A DNA stretch of 64,000 bases from Paraeggerthella hongkongensis (lineage in GTDB: Bacteria; Actinomycetota; Coriobacteriia; Coriobacteriales; Eggerthellaceae): positions 1 through 64,000 of the forward strand of contig NZ_PPTQ01000017.1 of NCBI RefSeq assembly GCF_003340345.1, in the 5' to 3' direction. The notes beneath the pieces were generated by a model that worked only from the letters and a program-made list of their open reading frames with translations, did no database searches and was not told where the DNA came from. A program made the translations under genes and the position numbers. Positions 51,781 to 60,889 of the stretch are shown here, in pieces (position 1 is the stretch's first letter; every line of letters starts with the position of its first letter).

Positions 51781-53639
51781 GCCGGGGCTCTATGCCGCTG
51801 GTCGCGACGACTGTCGCCTCAATCACGGCGGCGGTTCTCGCAAACGTCTACGCGACGTGCCTGTTCTCTCTTCCGGGCAACCCGATAACCAACCTGAGCA
51901 GCACTCTCGAAACCCTCCCCGACTTCGTTTCGAGCCAGTTCCCGCTCTCATCGAGCCCTGCTGCCCTGGTGACGTCCCTGCTCGCCGCATGCGCCGTCTG
52001 GGCGGCTTGGGCGTACTCGCTGACGCATCGTCCGGGCAAGCGCGTTGGTGAGGAGCACGGAAGCGCCAAATGGGGAACCAAGCGCGAGGGGCGAAAGTTC
52101 CTCGATGTGTCCGACCCCTCGAACAACATCATCTTCACCGAGAGCTTCGGCCTGGCCATGGAGCGCAAAGACCATGACAGGTGCTACGAGCGAAACCGCA
52201 ACGTTCTCGTGGTCGGTGGTTCGGGATCGGGCAAGACGCGCGGATACGTCGAGCCGAACATCATGCAGATGAATTCAAACTTCCTCGTCACCGACCCCAA
52301 GGGCGAGACCCTTCCGAGAATGGGGCGGATGCTCGAGGCGGACGGGTACGAGATCCTCTCGTTCAACACCATCGATTTCAAGAGGTCGATGCACTACAAC
52401 CCCCTCAGCTACATACACGACGAGGCAGATATCCTGGAGTTCGTCACGTGCTTCATCGACAACACCACGGGCGACAAGGAGCATGCAGGCGACCCGTTCT
52501 GGGAGAACGCCGAGAGGCTGCTCTACGTCGCGCTTATCGGTTATCTGGTCAAGCATTGCGGCGAAAAGGACCGCTCGCTCTCCGGCCTGGTGACGCTGCT
52601 TTCGCTTGCGAAGGCGAAGGAGAACGACGAGGACTACATGAGCCCGCTCGACCTCATATTCAACGAGATCGAGACCGGGCGGCGCTACATGCGCACCGGC
52701 ATGAGCCATGCAGAAGAGTACGAGAAGGGATCGAGGAAATCATACAAAGCCGAGAGCTCGGAGTTCGGCTGGGTAACGACCGGGAGCCCGACGCCGGTCG
52801 ATTCCGACTTCTGCCTCCTGCACTACAAGATGTTCAAGGATGCGGCGGGAAAGACGCTGAAGTCAATTCTTGTGAGCTGCAACACGCGCATGGAGCCCTT
52901 TGCCATCCCTCAGGTGCGCGAGCTCGTTTCCTATGACGAGATGGAACTCGACAAGCTGGGCGATGCAGACGGCAGGCGCGCGGTGTTCACCGTCATGTCC
53001 GACACCAGCAGCCTCTATTCCTTCCTGTTTGCGATCATGATGTGGCAGACCATGAACATCCTCTGCAAGCGTGCGCTCGTCGAATACGGTGGCAGCCTAC
53101 CCACGCCAGTCCACCTGCTGTTCGACGAGTTCGCGAACATCGGAAGGCTCCCCGACGTGGAGAAGATGGTGGCGGTGATCAGATCGCGGAACATCTCGAT
53201 GTCGGTGATCCTGCAATCCCTCTCGCAGCTTAAGGCGCGCTACAAAGACGACGCCGCGACGATTGTCGATTGCTGCGACACGACGCTGTTCCTCGGCGGA
53301 AAGTCCACCGACACGGTCAAGGAGATATCGGAGACCGTAGGAAAACAGACCCTCGACACGGTCACATGGAACGAGAGCCGAGGCGCGATGCCCAGCTCAA
53401 CGCGCAACTGGAACACCCTCGAACGCGACCTTATCCAGGGCGCGGAGGTTGCCAAGCTGCCGAGAGACATGGCCATCGTGCTCATCACCGGCACAGACCC
53501 CCTCAAGGACAAGAAATACGACATCACGAAGCATCCCAGGTGGCCTCAGGCGTATCCGGGGCATAAGGGTGCCGCCTTCGACGAGCCCTTCGACTTTGTT
53601 GGGTACCTCGACAGAAAGCGGGAGGTGGTCGGCATGTGA
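51777..53639 (+). CDS. virD4: VirD4/TraG-type conjugal coupling protein
   Basis: A 620-residue type IV coupling ATPase. Two membrane helices lie at about 8-32 and 60-82. Walker A VVGGSGSGKTRGYVEPNI is near 146-160 and Walker B HLLFDEFANIGRLP near 445-458, followed by VIRSRNISMSVILQSLSQLK. It brings the relaxosome to the mating channel. The start is a GTG overlapping the upstream stop. Complete, with the length usual for Gram-positive ICEs. Confidence 0.93.
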   Translation: MSRGSMPLVATTVASITAAVLANVYATCLFSLPGNPITNLSSTLETLPDFVSSQFPLSSSPAALVTSLLAACAVWAAWAYSLTHRPGKRVGEEHGSAKWGTKREGRKFLDVSDPSNNIIFTESFGLAMERKDHDRCYERNRNVLVVGGSGSGKTRGYVEPNIMQMNSNFLVTDPKGETLPRMGRMLEADGYEILSFNTIDFKRSMHYNPLSYIHDEADILEFVTCFIDNTTGDKEHAGDPFWENAERLLYVALIGYLVKHCGEKDRSLSGLVTLLSLAKAKENDEDYMSPLDLIFNEIETGRRYMRTGMSHAEEYEKGSRKSYKAESSEFGWVTTGSPTPVDSDFCLLHYKMFKDAAGKTLKSILVSCNTRMEPFAIPQVRELVSYDEMELDKLGDADGRRAVFTVMSDTSSLYSFLFAIMMWQTMNILCKRALVEYGGSLPTPVHLLFDEFANIGRLPDVEKMVAVIRSRNISMSVILQSLSQLKARYKDDAATIVDCCDTTLFLGGKSTDTVKEISETVGKQTLDTVTWNESRGAMPSSTRNWNTLERDLIQGAEVAKLPRDMAIVLITGTDPLKDKKYDITKHPRWPQAYPGHKGAAFDEPFDFVGYLDRKREVVGM

Positions 53640-53820
53640 TGGGATTCCGTATAGGCGACGGCCGCGCGAAAGCGCCATGCCCTCGGAAGCCTTCCACAAC
53701 CGCCGAGGGGGCCGCCGCCCGATGCAAAGGAGCGCTTCGAACCGCTCCGAGACGAATTGTAAACCCACGGTGCGGCACTTCCACCGCAAAGCCGCGCCCG
53801 ATGCAAAGGAGCAACCGAAT

Positions 53821-54036
53821 ATGCTTTCTCAGATCATCACGCTCGTGTCGGGCTGCGTGACCTTTCTGGGCGGCTTCCTCATCGTATGGGGTGCCGTATC
53901 CCTAGGCCTCGCCATTCGCGAGCAACAGGGCGGTTCGCAGATAGCGAGCGCCATCTCGACCATCGCTGGTGGCGCAATCATCGTCGCGGCGGCCGTCTAC
54001 TTCGGCATGCTCGACACGTCATGGCTGCCTGCGTAG
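53821..54036 (+). CDS. Small two-helix membrane protein (VirB2/Maff2-like)
   Basis: A 71-residue protein from the ATG at 53821 with AAAGGAG upstream. Two hydrophobic helices (LVSGCVTFLGGFLIVWGAVS and IASAISTIAGGAIIVAAAVY) are separated by a short polar loop, as in the small Maff2/VirB2-like subunits found before PrgI and VirB4. It is probably a channel or pilin-like component. The 180 bases before it repeat CGATGCAAAGGAG at 53718 and again at the ribosome site. Confidence 0.75.
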   Translation: MLSQIITLVSGCVTFLGGFLIVWGAVSLGLAIREQQGGSQIASAISTIAGGAIIVAAAVYFGMLDTSWLPA

Positions 54037-54043
54037 GTACGTC

Positions 54044-54457
54044 ATGCTGAGCGTAACCATCCACAAGGACATATCCGAGTACCAGGAAAAGGTCGTCGGG
54101 AAGCTTTCAGCCAGGACGCTCGCTTGCGTTGCGGGCGGGCTGTTGGCCTCCATAGCAGCGGCAGCAGGCGTCTACTTCGGTCTCGGCATTCCCGTCTCCG
54201 ATGCGACTCTGCCGGTCATGGCCGTTTCGATGCCGTTCTGGCTTGCTGGCTTCTGGCGCCCCAAGGGGATGAAAGCGGAGAAGTTCCTGCCGCTCTACAT
54301 CGAGCATGTCATGGGCGACGGAAAGCTCGCCTACACGACCGCACCGCGCATGGTCTCAGTGGCCGACAAGGTCAAGTGCCCCAAGACGGACCGAAAGGCA
54401 AGAAAGAAATCCAGGAAGAAGGGGGCGGAGCGTCGTGAACCCACTCAAGAAGCCTAG
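54044..54457 (+). CDS. PrgI-family membrane protein
   Basis: A 137-residue protein with two adjacent membrane helices (ACVAGGLLASIAAAAGVYFG and LPVMAVSMPFWLAGFW) after a VTIHKDISEYQEKVVGKLSA start, the PrgI (VirB3-like) pattern. A Lys/Arg-rich tail ends the protein. It anchors the VirB4 ATPase, whose gene overlaps by 23 bases. The ATG at 54044 has GTAGGT upstream. Confidence 0.85.
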   Translation: MLSVTIHKDISEYQEKVVGKLSARTLACVAGGLLASIAAAAGVYFGLGIPVSDATLPVMAVSMPFWLAGFWRPKGMKAEKFLPLYIEHVMGDGKLAYTTAPRMVSVADKVKCPKTDRKARKKSRKKGAERREPTQEA

Positions 54458-56933
54458 TGACGATAGCCAGGAGAAACCCAAGAAGTCCAGGTCCCGGAGC
54501 CGGTCGATCGAACGGCGGATGAAAGACCAGGAGAAGCAGCTTACCGACCAGACCTCGGAGCAGAGAAGGAAGCGCCACGCCGCAAAGGACGTCTACGGCG
54601 CGATCGGCTTCGACCTCATGTGCAAAGACGGCATCTGCCAGGTTGAGGACGGGCTGTTCAGCCAGACCATCTCGTTCGACGATATCAGCTACCAGTCGGC
54701 ACGCGAGGAAAACAAAAAGGCCGTGTTCAGCGGCTGGTGCCAGTTGTTCGATTACTTCGGAGCCGAAAGCTGCGTCCAGCTCACCGTGGTGAACACGCCC
54801 ATCCCTCCATCCGAGATCGGCAAGAAGGCGTTCTTCTCCACCGATGACCCCGACACCTCTGGTTACGCACGGGAATACAACCGCATCCTCAACGACAAGA
54901 TGAGAGAGGGCGTGAGCAACCTCGTCAGAGAGCGTTACCTGACGTTTTCGACCGGTGCGGCGAGCGTCGATGCGGCAGTGCCTAAGCTTGCACGCATGAG
55001 AAGCGATGCCATGCAGACCCTAAACAAGATTCGCAGCGATTCACGCGTTCTCAACGGAGAAGAACGTCTTCGTGCCATCAGCTCACAGCTCAGGCCAGCC
55101 AAGCCCTTCTACTTTTCATGGGACCAGGTTGGCGCGGAGGGGAACCTCACATCGAAGGATTTCATTTGCCCCTCGACGCTCGACTTCAAGCCGGAAGGCT
55201 CCGGCGCCTGCTTCAAATCCGATGACATGTGGTGCCAGGTCCTTTCGCTGCATCGCTTCGGATCCGAGCTCACGGACAGGTGCCTGGCTGACATCATCGA
55301 CCTCCCGATGCCGCTCAACGTGACCATTCACGTCCAGGCCATCGACAAGGCGAAGGCGGTCGCTTTCGTGAAGACGAGGCTCGCATGGATGGACAAGGAG
55401 GTCATCGACGAGCAGATGTCGGCGGTGAAGAAGGGATACGACTTCCAGATCCTCCCCTCTGAGCTCAAGTACTCGAAAGAGGAGGCCGAGGACCTTCTCG
55501 ACCATCTCCAGAACCGCAACCAGAGGCTGTTCGTCTATACAGGGCTCGTTTACACCTACGCGGCGACCAGGAAAGAACTGGACGATCAGGTTGACCAGAT
55601 TGTTGCGACCGCACGTCAGCACTCGATTGAGGCCGACGCCCTCGATTACCGCCAGCGTGAGGGGTTGAACTCCATCCTCCCGCTCGGCCACAACCACGTC
55701 GAAGTGTCGAGGATGATGACCACGGCGCAGGTGGCCGTGCAGATGCCGTTCGCAACCCAAGAGCTCGCCCAAGACGCTGGCGGGTACTACGGCCAGAACA
55801 AGCAGAGCTCGAACCTGGTTCTGTGCAACCGCAAGTCGCTCGCAAGCCCCATGGGGTTCGTATCGGGCAAGCCGGGCTCCGGCAAGTCGTTCTCGGTGAA
55901 AAGGGAGATCGAGAACACCATCCTGGCGTACCCGGACGACGAAATCATCATCCTCGACCCAGCAGGCGAATACGGCCCGGTGGTGACCGGCAACGGAGGC
56001 GAGTCGATCAGGTTCGCACCGGACGCCGGCGCGCACCTCAACCCGTTCGACCTATCAGACGTCGCCCACCAATCCACCGCAGCCCAGATGGCCTTCAAGA
56101 TCGACGCCTTCCTCGCGCTGTCATCGGCGACCATGGCGGAAGGCAGCCAGGGACTTTCCGAGGCCGACAAGTCGATCATCAGCCGATGCGTGGAGCTGGC
56201 CTACGAGCAATGCGGCGAGGAGGGCAGGCTGCCCCTTCTCGGAGACTTCTACGACATCCTGCGCGAGCAGCCCGAACATGAGGCATCAAACATCGCACTG
56301 CGCTACGAGAGGTACGTGAGGGGCGCGTTGTCCTTCTTCAACCACGACAGAAACGTTACCTTCGAGAAGCGAATCACCAACGTCGACTTCAAGGACCTGT
56401 CCGAGAACATGAGGGCATTCGGCATCATCGCCGTCCTCGAGACCGTTCGAAACCGCATGTACTACAACTTCGAACGCGGCGTCACCACCTGGCTCTACAT
56501 CGACGAGGTGCAATCCCTGTTCGGGCACCCGGCAATCATCAGCTACTTCTCGAAGTTCTGGGCCGAGGGGCGCAAGTTCAACCTCATCTGCACGGGCATC
56601 ACGCAGAACAGCGTGTACATGCTCGACCATGAGGAGGCGCGCAACATGGTACTCAACTCCGATTTCATCCTCCTGCACAAGCAGTCCCCGGTGGACCGCA
56701 AGGCATGGGTCGACCTCATGGACCTGTCTGCCCAGGAGGCCGGATACATCGACGAGTCCATCAAGGCAGGCGAAGGCCTGCTCGTCGCGGGCGGCGCGCG
56801 GATACCCATCAAGGACGACTTCCCGAAGGGCGCGCTCTACGACCTGTTCAACACGAAGCCCGAGGAGATCGCCGCAATGAAGAAGGCGTCCGAGTTCGCC
56901 GCAAGGGCGAGGCTCAGGAAAAACGGTGCGTGA
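54435..56933 (+). CDS. virB4: VirB4-type conjugation ATPase
   Basis: An 832-residue VirB4/TraE-type ATPase from the GTG at 54435 (GGAG upstream); the longer upstream frame lies inside prgI. A basic N-terminal tail (EKPKKSRSRSRSIERRMKDQ) precedes the CagE/VirB4 domain. The ATPase core has SGKPGSGKSFSVKREIEN near 477, IIILDPAGEYGPVV, WLYIDEVQSLFGHPAIISYF near 685, and TGITQN. It energises the assembly of the mating channel. No defects are seen; the next start overlaps its stop by one base. Confidence 0.93.
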   Translation: MNPLKKPSDDSQEKPKKSRSRSRSIERRMKDQEKQLTDQTSEQRRKRHAAKDVYGAIGFDLMCKDGICQVEDGLFSQTISFDDISYQSAREENKKAVFSGWCQLFDYFGAESCVQLTVVNTPIPPSEIGKKAFFSTDDPDTSGYAREYNRILNDKMREGVSNLVRERYLTFSTGAASVDAAVPKLARMRSDAMQTLNKIRSDSRVLNGEERLRAISSQLRPAKPFYFSWDQVGAEGNLTSKDFICPSTLDFKPEGSGACFKSDDMWCQVLSLHRFGSELTDRCLADIIDLPMPLNVTIHVQAIDKAKAVAFVKTRLAWMDKEVIDEQMSAVKKGYDFQILPSELKYSKEEAEDLLDHLQNRNQRLFVYTGLVYTYAATRKELDDQVDQIVATARQHSIEADALDYRQREGLNSILPLGHNHVEVSRMMTTAQVAVQMPFATQELAQDAGGYYGQNKQSSNLVLCNRKSLASPMGFVSGKPGSGKSFSVKREIENTILAYPDDEIIILDPAGEYGPVVTGNGGESIRFAPDAGAHLNPFDLSDVAHQSTAAQMAFKIDAFLALSSATMAEGSQGLSEADKSIISRCVELAYEQCGEEGRLPLLGDFYDILREQPEHEASNIALRYERYVRGALSFFNHDRNVTFEKRITNVDFKDLSENMRAFGIIAVLETVRNRMYYNFERGVTTWLYIDEVQSLFGHPAIISYFSKFWAEGRKFNLICTGITQNSVYMLDHEEARNMVLNSDFILLHKQSPVDRKAWVDLMDLSAQEAGYIDESIKAGEGLLVAGGARIPIKDDFPKGALYDLFNTKPEEIAAMKKASEFAARARLRKNGA

Positions 56934-58528
56934 TGTCCCGCATAGCCAGAAGCGACTCCTTCGAAACGCATGAGCCGACGACGGCCACCGACCTCGCGCG
57001 TCCCGAGACGGATACGGCGCTGGTCGCAAAGTCCGGCAAGACAGACGCGGTGTCCGCCGGCATCGTGCGCAACGATGGGGAGCGGTCCGGCAAGATAAAG
57101 GAAACGACCGCTGGGCCCCAAAGGCGAACGGCCAAGAGCGTTGCCGCAGCTGCTCCCGATATCCAAGCGACCGAGGCCAATGAGTCGATTCAACGCCGAT
57201 TCCACGTGAAGGCGATGCTCGCCGACGAAGCAGCGGAGCAGCTGGACAATTCCGACGAGCTAGAAGGCGTCGCCGACATGCGTCGCGACGCGAAGGGCAC
57301 CGCGAGGGTGGGGCGGGGCGCCTACGACAAGGCGAAGTCCAGAAAGTCGCCCCTATCCCCTTGCGGGGCAGCCAAGAAGGAAAAGGGAAAGCGCACCGCA
57401 GCCGAAGCTCGCAAGAAAATCCAATCGAGACGCGCCTGGAACAAGGCGCGGCAGACGCAAGTGGAGGCGAAGCAGGCAGCGACCACCGCGAAGGCGATCG
57501 GCTCGGGAAAGGGCAAGGGCATCGCTGCGGCTATCTCGTCTGCGGCAGCCCCCGTCGCCGGCATCCTCGGCGGCGTAATCTGCTTCGTCCTCGCCGCGCT
57601 CCTCGCGTCGCAGCTCGTCAGCTCGCTCTTCGGATTCTGGGAGAACGAGCAGTCGAAGCAAGCCGTATCGGGCCTGCCTCCCTACATCACAGCCGAGATG
57701 GTTGAGGCCGCCCTCGAATGCCAGGAGAAGTACGGGCATCCAGCCGGGTGCACGCTCGCGCAGATCATCGTTGAGAGCGGGCAAGGCGACCACCTTTCCG
57801 GTTTAGCCGCCAGGGACAACAACTTGTTCGGGATCAAATGGGCTTCCAGTTTTGCAAGCGCGCCCGAGGTGGCCGGCATGTCATCATGGTCCACCAACGA
57901 GGAATACAGCGGGCAAATCGTGACCATCATGGCCGATTTCACGAGCTTCAAGAGCATGAGGGACTGCATAACCTTCAGGTCAAGGGTCCTGCTTCAGAAC
58001 AGCCGCTACGCAAACAACGCGCTCATCCGCCAGGCGATCTCGGAGCATGACTCCGACAAGATGGCCGAGGGCCTGAAGGAGGCCGGCTACGCCACCTCAT
58101 CCGAATACGTGAGCAGCCTCAAGTCCGTAATGGACACATACGGGCTTCGAAGGTTCGACACGATGTCGCTCGAGGACTTCAGATGCGGCACCGCCGACGA
58201 CAACGCCATCGTCCAGGCGGCATACAGCCAGCTCGGTGTCCCGTACGTGTGGGGCGGCTCGACGCCGAACGTGGGCCTCGACTGCTCCGGTCTCACGCAG
58301 TACTGCTACGCCCAGGCGGGAATCACCATCCCACGCTACTCGGAGGACCAGGCATCCGGCGGCAGGAAGATACCCCTTTCGGAGGCGAAGCCCGGAGACA
58401 TCCTCTGGAGGCCCGGGCACGTCGCCATCTACATAGGCGGTAACGAGTACATACACGAGCCGCACACGGGGGACGTGTGCAGGAAGGCCAGCGGAATCTC
58501 GTATTTCACCTGCGCGGTCCGCTACTAG
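56933..58528 (+). CDS. Conjugal cell-wall hydrolase (glucosaminidase + NlpC/P60)
   Basis: A 531-residue protein. A basic Ala-rich cytoplasmic region (1-190) leads to one membrane helix at about 195-228 (ILGGVICFVLAALLASQLVS). Outside lie a glucosaminidase-type domain (LAQIIVESGQGDHLSGLAAR, with catalytic Glu near 282) and a C-terminal NlpC/P60 peptidase with VGLDCSGLTQYCYAQAG (Cys near 450) and GHVAIYIGG (His near 495). It opens the peptidoglycan for the mating channel, the role of VirB1/CwlT-like proteins in Gram-positive ICEs. Confidence 0.9.
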   Translation: MSRIARSDSFETHEPTTATDLARPETDTALVAKSGKTDAVSAGIVRNDGERSGKIKETTAGPQRRTAKSVAAAAPDIQATEANESIQRRFHVKAMLADEAAEQLDNSDELEGVADMRRDAKGTARVGRGAYDKAKSRKSPLSPCGAAKKEKGKRTAAEARKKIQSRRAWNKARQTQVEAKQAATTAKAIGSGKGKGIAAAISSAAAPVAGILGGVICFVLAALLASQLVSSLFGFWENEQSKQAVSGLPPYITAEMVEAALECQEKYGHPAGCTLAQIIVESGQGDHLSGLAARDNNLFGIKWASSFASAPEVAGMSSWSTNEEYSGQIVTIMADFTSFKSMRDCITFRSRVLLQNSRYANNALIRQAISEHDSDKMAEGLKEAGYATSSEYVSSLKSVMDTYGLRRFDTMSLEDFRCGTADDNAIVQAAYSQLGVPYVWGGSTPNVGLDCSGLTQYCYAQAGITIPRYSEDQASGGRKIPLSEAKPGDILWRPGHVAIYIGGNEYIHEPHTGDVCRKASGISYFTCAVRY

Positions 58529-58542
58529 GAAGGAGACAGGCA

Positions 58543-59262
58543 ATGGACAGAAAGAACAAGGTCATGCTCGCCGCCGCAATCGGCGCGGTCGTCATCCTCA
58601 TCGCGAGCTCTGTCGTTAGGTGCAGCCTGCCAAAGGCGCAAGACGAAGCCGGACAAGGCGAGTCGGCGACAATCGAGCAGAACATGGCCGAAGAGCCCGG
58701 AGAGAACAAGGACCTCGCTGCACTCTCGATCCTCGAATCCCATGCATGGCAGGCCGACGGCGACCCGTCGAAGACAATCGTGTTCAAGGACAGCACATTC
58801 GTCGAGTCCGATGGCAAGAGAGTGAGGCTCACCGCCTTCGAGGTCGCCTCGTCCACGACGAGCTCCATCGACGTCAAGATGACGCGGGACGGCTCCTCCT
58901 CCTCCGAGATCACCGCCACCATTTCCATCGCGGGCGGCGAGGGGTCCTACAGGGTCTCCTGCGACGCATTCCAGAACGCGACGTCCTACGTGCAGGGATC
59001 CGCAAGCAAGGAGCCCGTCGCGATCGACGGGGTGAGCGAGCCGTACACGACGCTCATCGACGGCAAGACCGACCAGCTGGCGCCCGCAGTCGCAGAATAC
59101 TGCCGAGCCCACGTGCCCACCGCCACGAAGGCGAGCTTCGATGGCGAGGTGTACCTGGACATCAAGGGCGGAAGCGTCTCCGCCACTTACCACTGCAACG
59201 ACACTGCGTCGACGATCCTCCAGGTGACCTACAAGGACGGCGCCTTCACGGTGGCTGGGTAG
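58543..59262 (+). CDS. Membrane-anchored conjugation protein (TcpC/VirB8-like position)
   Basis: A 239-residue protein with GGAAGGAG before the ATG. An N-terminal anchor (VMLAAAIGAVVILIASSVV) is followed by RCSL, which may be a lipobox-like cysteine, then an acidic linker and two similar strand-rich regions. The position and layout suit an extracellular scaffold subunit of the channel. I do not recognise a family, so the role is by context. Confidence 0.6.
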   Translation: MDRKNKVMLAAAIGAVVILIASSVVRCSLPKAQDEAGQGESATIEQNMAEEPGENKDLAALSILESHAWQADGDPSKTIVFKDSTFVESDGKRVRLTAFEVASSTTSSIDVKMTRDGSSSSEITATISIAGGEGSYRVSCDAFQNATSYVQGSASKEPVAIDGVSEPYTTLIDGKTDQLAPAVAEYCRAHVPTATKASFDGEVYLDIKGGSVSATYHCNDTASTILQVTYKDGAFTVAG

Positions 59263-59269
59263 GTGGACT

Positions 59270-60268
59270 ATGCAATCAGTCAAGAAAACGTTCTCCGACC
59301 TCAGATTCGCCTATGCGTTCGCCGGCACCCTCCTGTTCGCAACCGTCTTGTTCGGCATGCCCGAATTCGCCTTCGCCGCTATTGCCGACGATATCAACGA
59401 CTGGTTGTGCGGGCTGTTGCGCGACACGTGCAACTGGATCTTCAACAGCCAGGTCGACATGCTCAAGTCGATCGGGGCCGACGGCGTGCTCTCGGCGAGC
59501 TTCGCCCAGATGCTCGGGAGCGCCGGTTCCGTCACCATGTACGACATCGTCCACGGGGTCTGGGAGGTGGCGATACTTCCCATCGGCTGCGGCGTCCTCT
59601 CGTTCGTATTCACCGTCCAGCTCACCAAGATCAGCCAGAGGATGGACGGGAACGCGGCGATGCCGGGAGTCAAAGAGGTCGTATTCCTCCTCGTGTTCTT
59701 CGCCGTGTTCTTTTTCCTCGTGCAGAACAGCTTTGCCATCATGCAGGCGATATACGAGGTGGCGAAGCTGGCGATCGACCGCGTTGCCGGACTGTTCGGC
59801 GTGGGCTCCCAGATAGACCTCACCACCGTGTCCATCACCACCACCGACGACGACGTGGCGGCCCTGCTCGCGATGCTGGTCGTTGCGCTCGTCAGCTGGC
59901 TGGCCGTGATCGTCGCGTACGTCGTCGCCCTCGTCGTCACCTGGGCGCGAGCGATCCAGATCTACATCATGGCCGCGTTCTCGCCGATTCCGCTGTCCCT
60001 CATTGCGCTCGACGAGACCAGGCAGATGGGCGTCGGATACCTGAAGAACTTCGCCGCCGTTTGCCTCGCCGGCATCATCATCCTCGTGCTCCTCGTCAGC
60101 TTTCCGATAGTCCTAGGCGGACTCAACGCCGCGAGCGCCGGAGTGCCGGTTGTCGACTCGATAATCGGCGGCCTCTCGTACGCGCTCCAATACCTGGCCA
60201 TGTGCATCCTGCTCATCTTCTCGCTCGTGAAGAGCGGCAGCTGGGCGCGGGACATCATGGGCGGCTGA
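59270..60268 (+). CDS. VirB6/TrbL-like polytopic membrane protein
   Basis: A 332-residue protein with a possible signal-anchor (AYAFAGTLLFATVLFGMPEF, AFA) and at least five further hydrophobic segments, among them LLVFFAVFFFLVQNSF, LLAMLVVALVSWLAVIVAYV and AAVCLAGIIILVLLVSFPIV. The stretch ARAIQIYIMAAFSPIPLSLI is typical of VirB6/TrbL-like channel proteins of Gram-positive ICEs (related to CD0411-type proteins). It likely forms the inner part of the DNA channel. Confidence 0.82.
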   Translation: MQSVKKTFSDLRFAYAFAGTLLFATVLFGMPEFAFAAIADDINDWLCGLLRDTCNWIFNSQVDMLKSIGADGVLSASFAQMLGSAGSVTMYDIVHGVWEVAILPIGCGVLSFVFTVQLTKISQRMDGNAAMPGVKEVVFLLVFFAVFFFLVQNSFAIMQAIYEVAKLAIDRVAGLFGVGSQIDLTTVSITTTDDDVAALLAMLVVALVSWLAVIVAYVVALVVTWARAIQIYIMAAFSPIPLSLIALDETRQMGVGYLKNFAAVCLAGIIILVLLVSFPIVLGGLNAASAGVPVVDSIIGGLSYALQYLAMCILLIFSLVKSGSWARDIMGG

Positions 60269-60373
60269 CCCAGAAGGAAGGAGGAGTTATGGGTCCCTGA
60301 TCCGCTCGAAGAAAACGACGACGCGCACTTCCACACGCGTCAAACACCGAACACCGATGCAAAGGAGAAAGAA
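60269..60373. other. Short gap with a three-codon frame
   Basis: A strong AAGGAGGAG is followed by ATG GGT CCC TGA, a start-stop peptide of three residues, then 70 bases to the next ribosome site (CGATGCAAAGGAG, the same 13-mer seen at 53718 and before 53821). It may be a relic or a translational regulator. Confidence 0.35.
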
Positions 60374-60877
60374 ATGGCAGACATCGATCAGAAGAAGACC
60401 GTCTACCTCTCGTTCCACGAGAATTTCGTGCGCGAGGGCATCCCCTGCACGGACAAGACGACGGGAGAGCAAAGGACGTTCAACCAAGTCCGCATCCCTT
60501 CGGGAACCATCATCGACGGCCAGGACGTGGGAGGCTACGAATTCAGCCCCCTCTACGTGAACGAATCGAAGTACAAGGGAGCCGCATGGCGCGACGTGCC
60601 GATGCTGGCGGATCGCGAGGTTTGGCTTCAGAAGTCGGTCCTGGACCCAGAGGGAAACCCTGTGCTGGACGAGGCGGGAAAGCGCCAGAAGGACACCGTG
60701 AAGGTGATGCCCCAGCAAATCAAGGATGCCCTCGCCGAGTCGCGCCGAGCCTGGGCAGAAGAGCACGGGCGCGACGATCGCGGACTCGACCAGAGGGCGG
60801 AGCATGCCCGTGGCGCCTCAGGCGCGATGGAACAGGGCAGAGAAGCCATTCCCGCAGCCTCGCGCGAGCAGCGTTAG
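60374..60877 (+). CDS. Hypothetical ICE protein, 167 aa
   Basis: A soluble protein with AAAGGAGAAAG before the ATG. The N-terminal part (KTVYLSFHENFVREGIPCTD) and middle (FNQVRIPSGTIIDGQDVGGY, then FSPLYVNESKYKGAAWRDVP) are strand-rich. The C-terminus is charged and low in complexity. I do not recognise the family. Its place between the VirB6-like and LPXTG genes suggests a conserved ICE accessory gene. Confidence 0.65.
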   Translation: MADIDQKKTVYLSFHENFVREGIPCTDKTTGEQRTFNQVRIPSGTIIDGQDVGGYEFSPLYVNESKYKGAAWRDVPMLADREVWLQKSVLDPEGNPVLDEAGKRQKDTVKVMPQQIKDALAESRRAWAEEHGRDDRGLDQRAEHARGASGAMEQGREAIPAASREQR

Positions 60878-60889
60878 GAGGCGACGAGG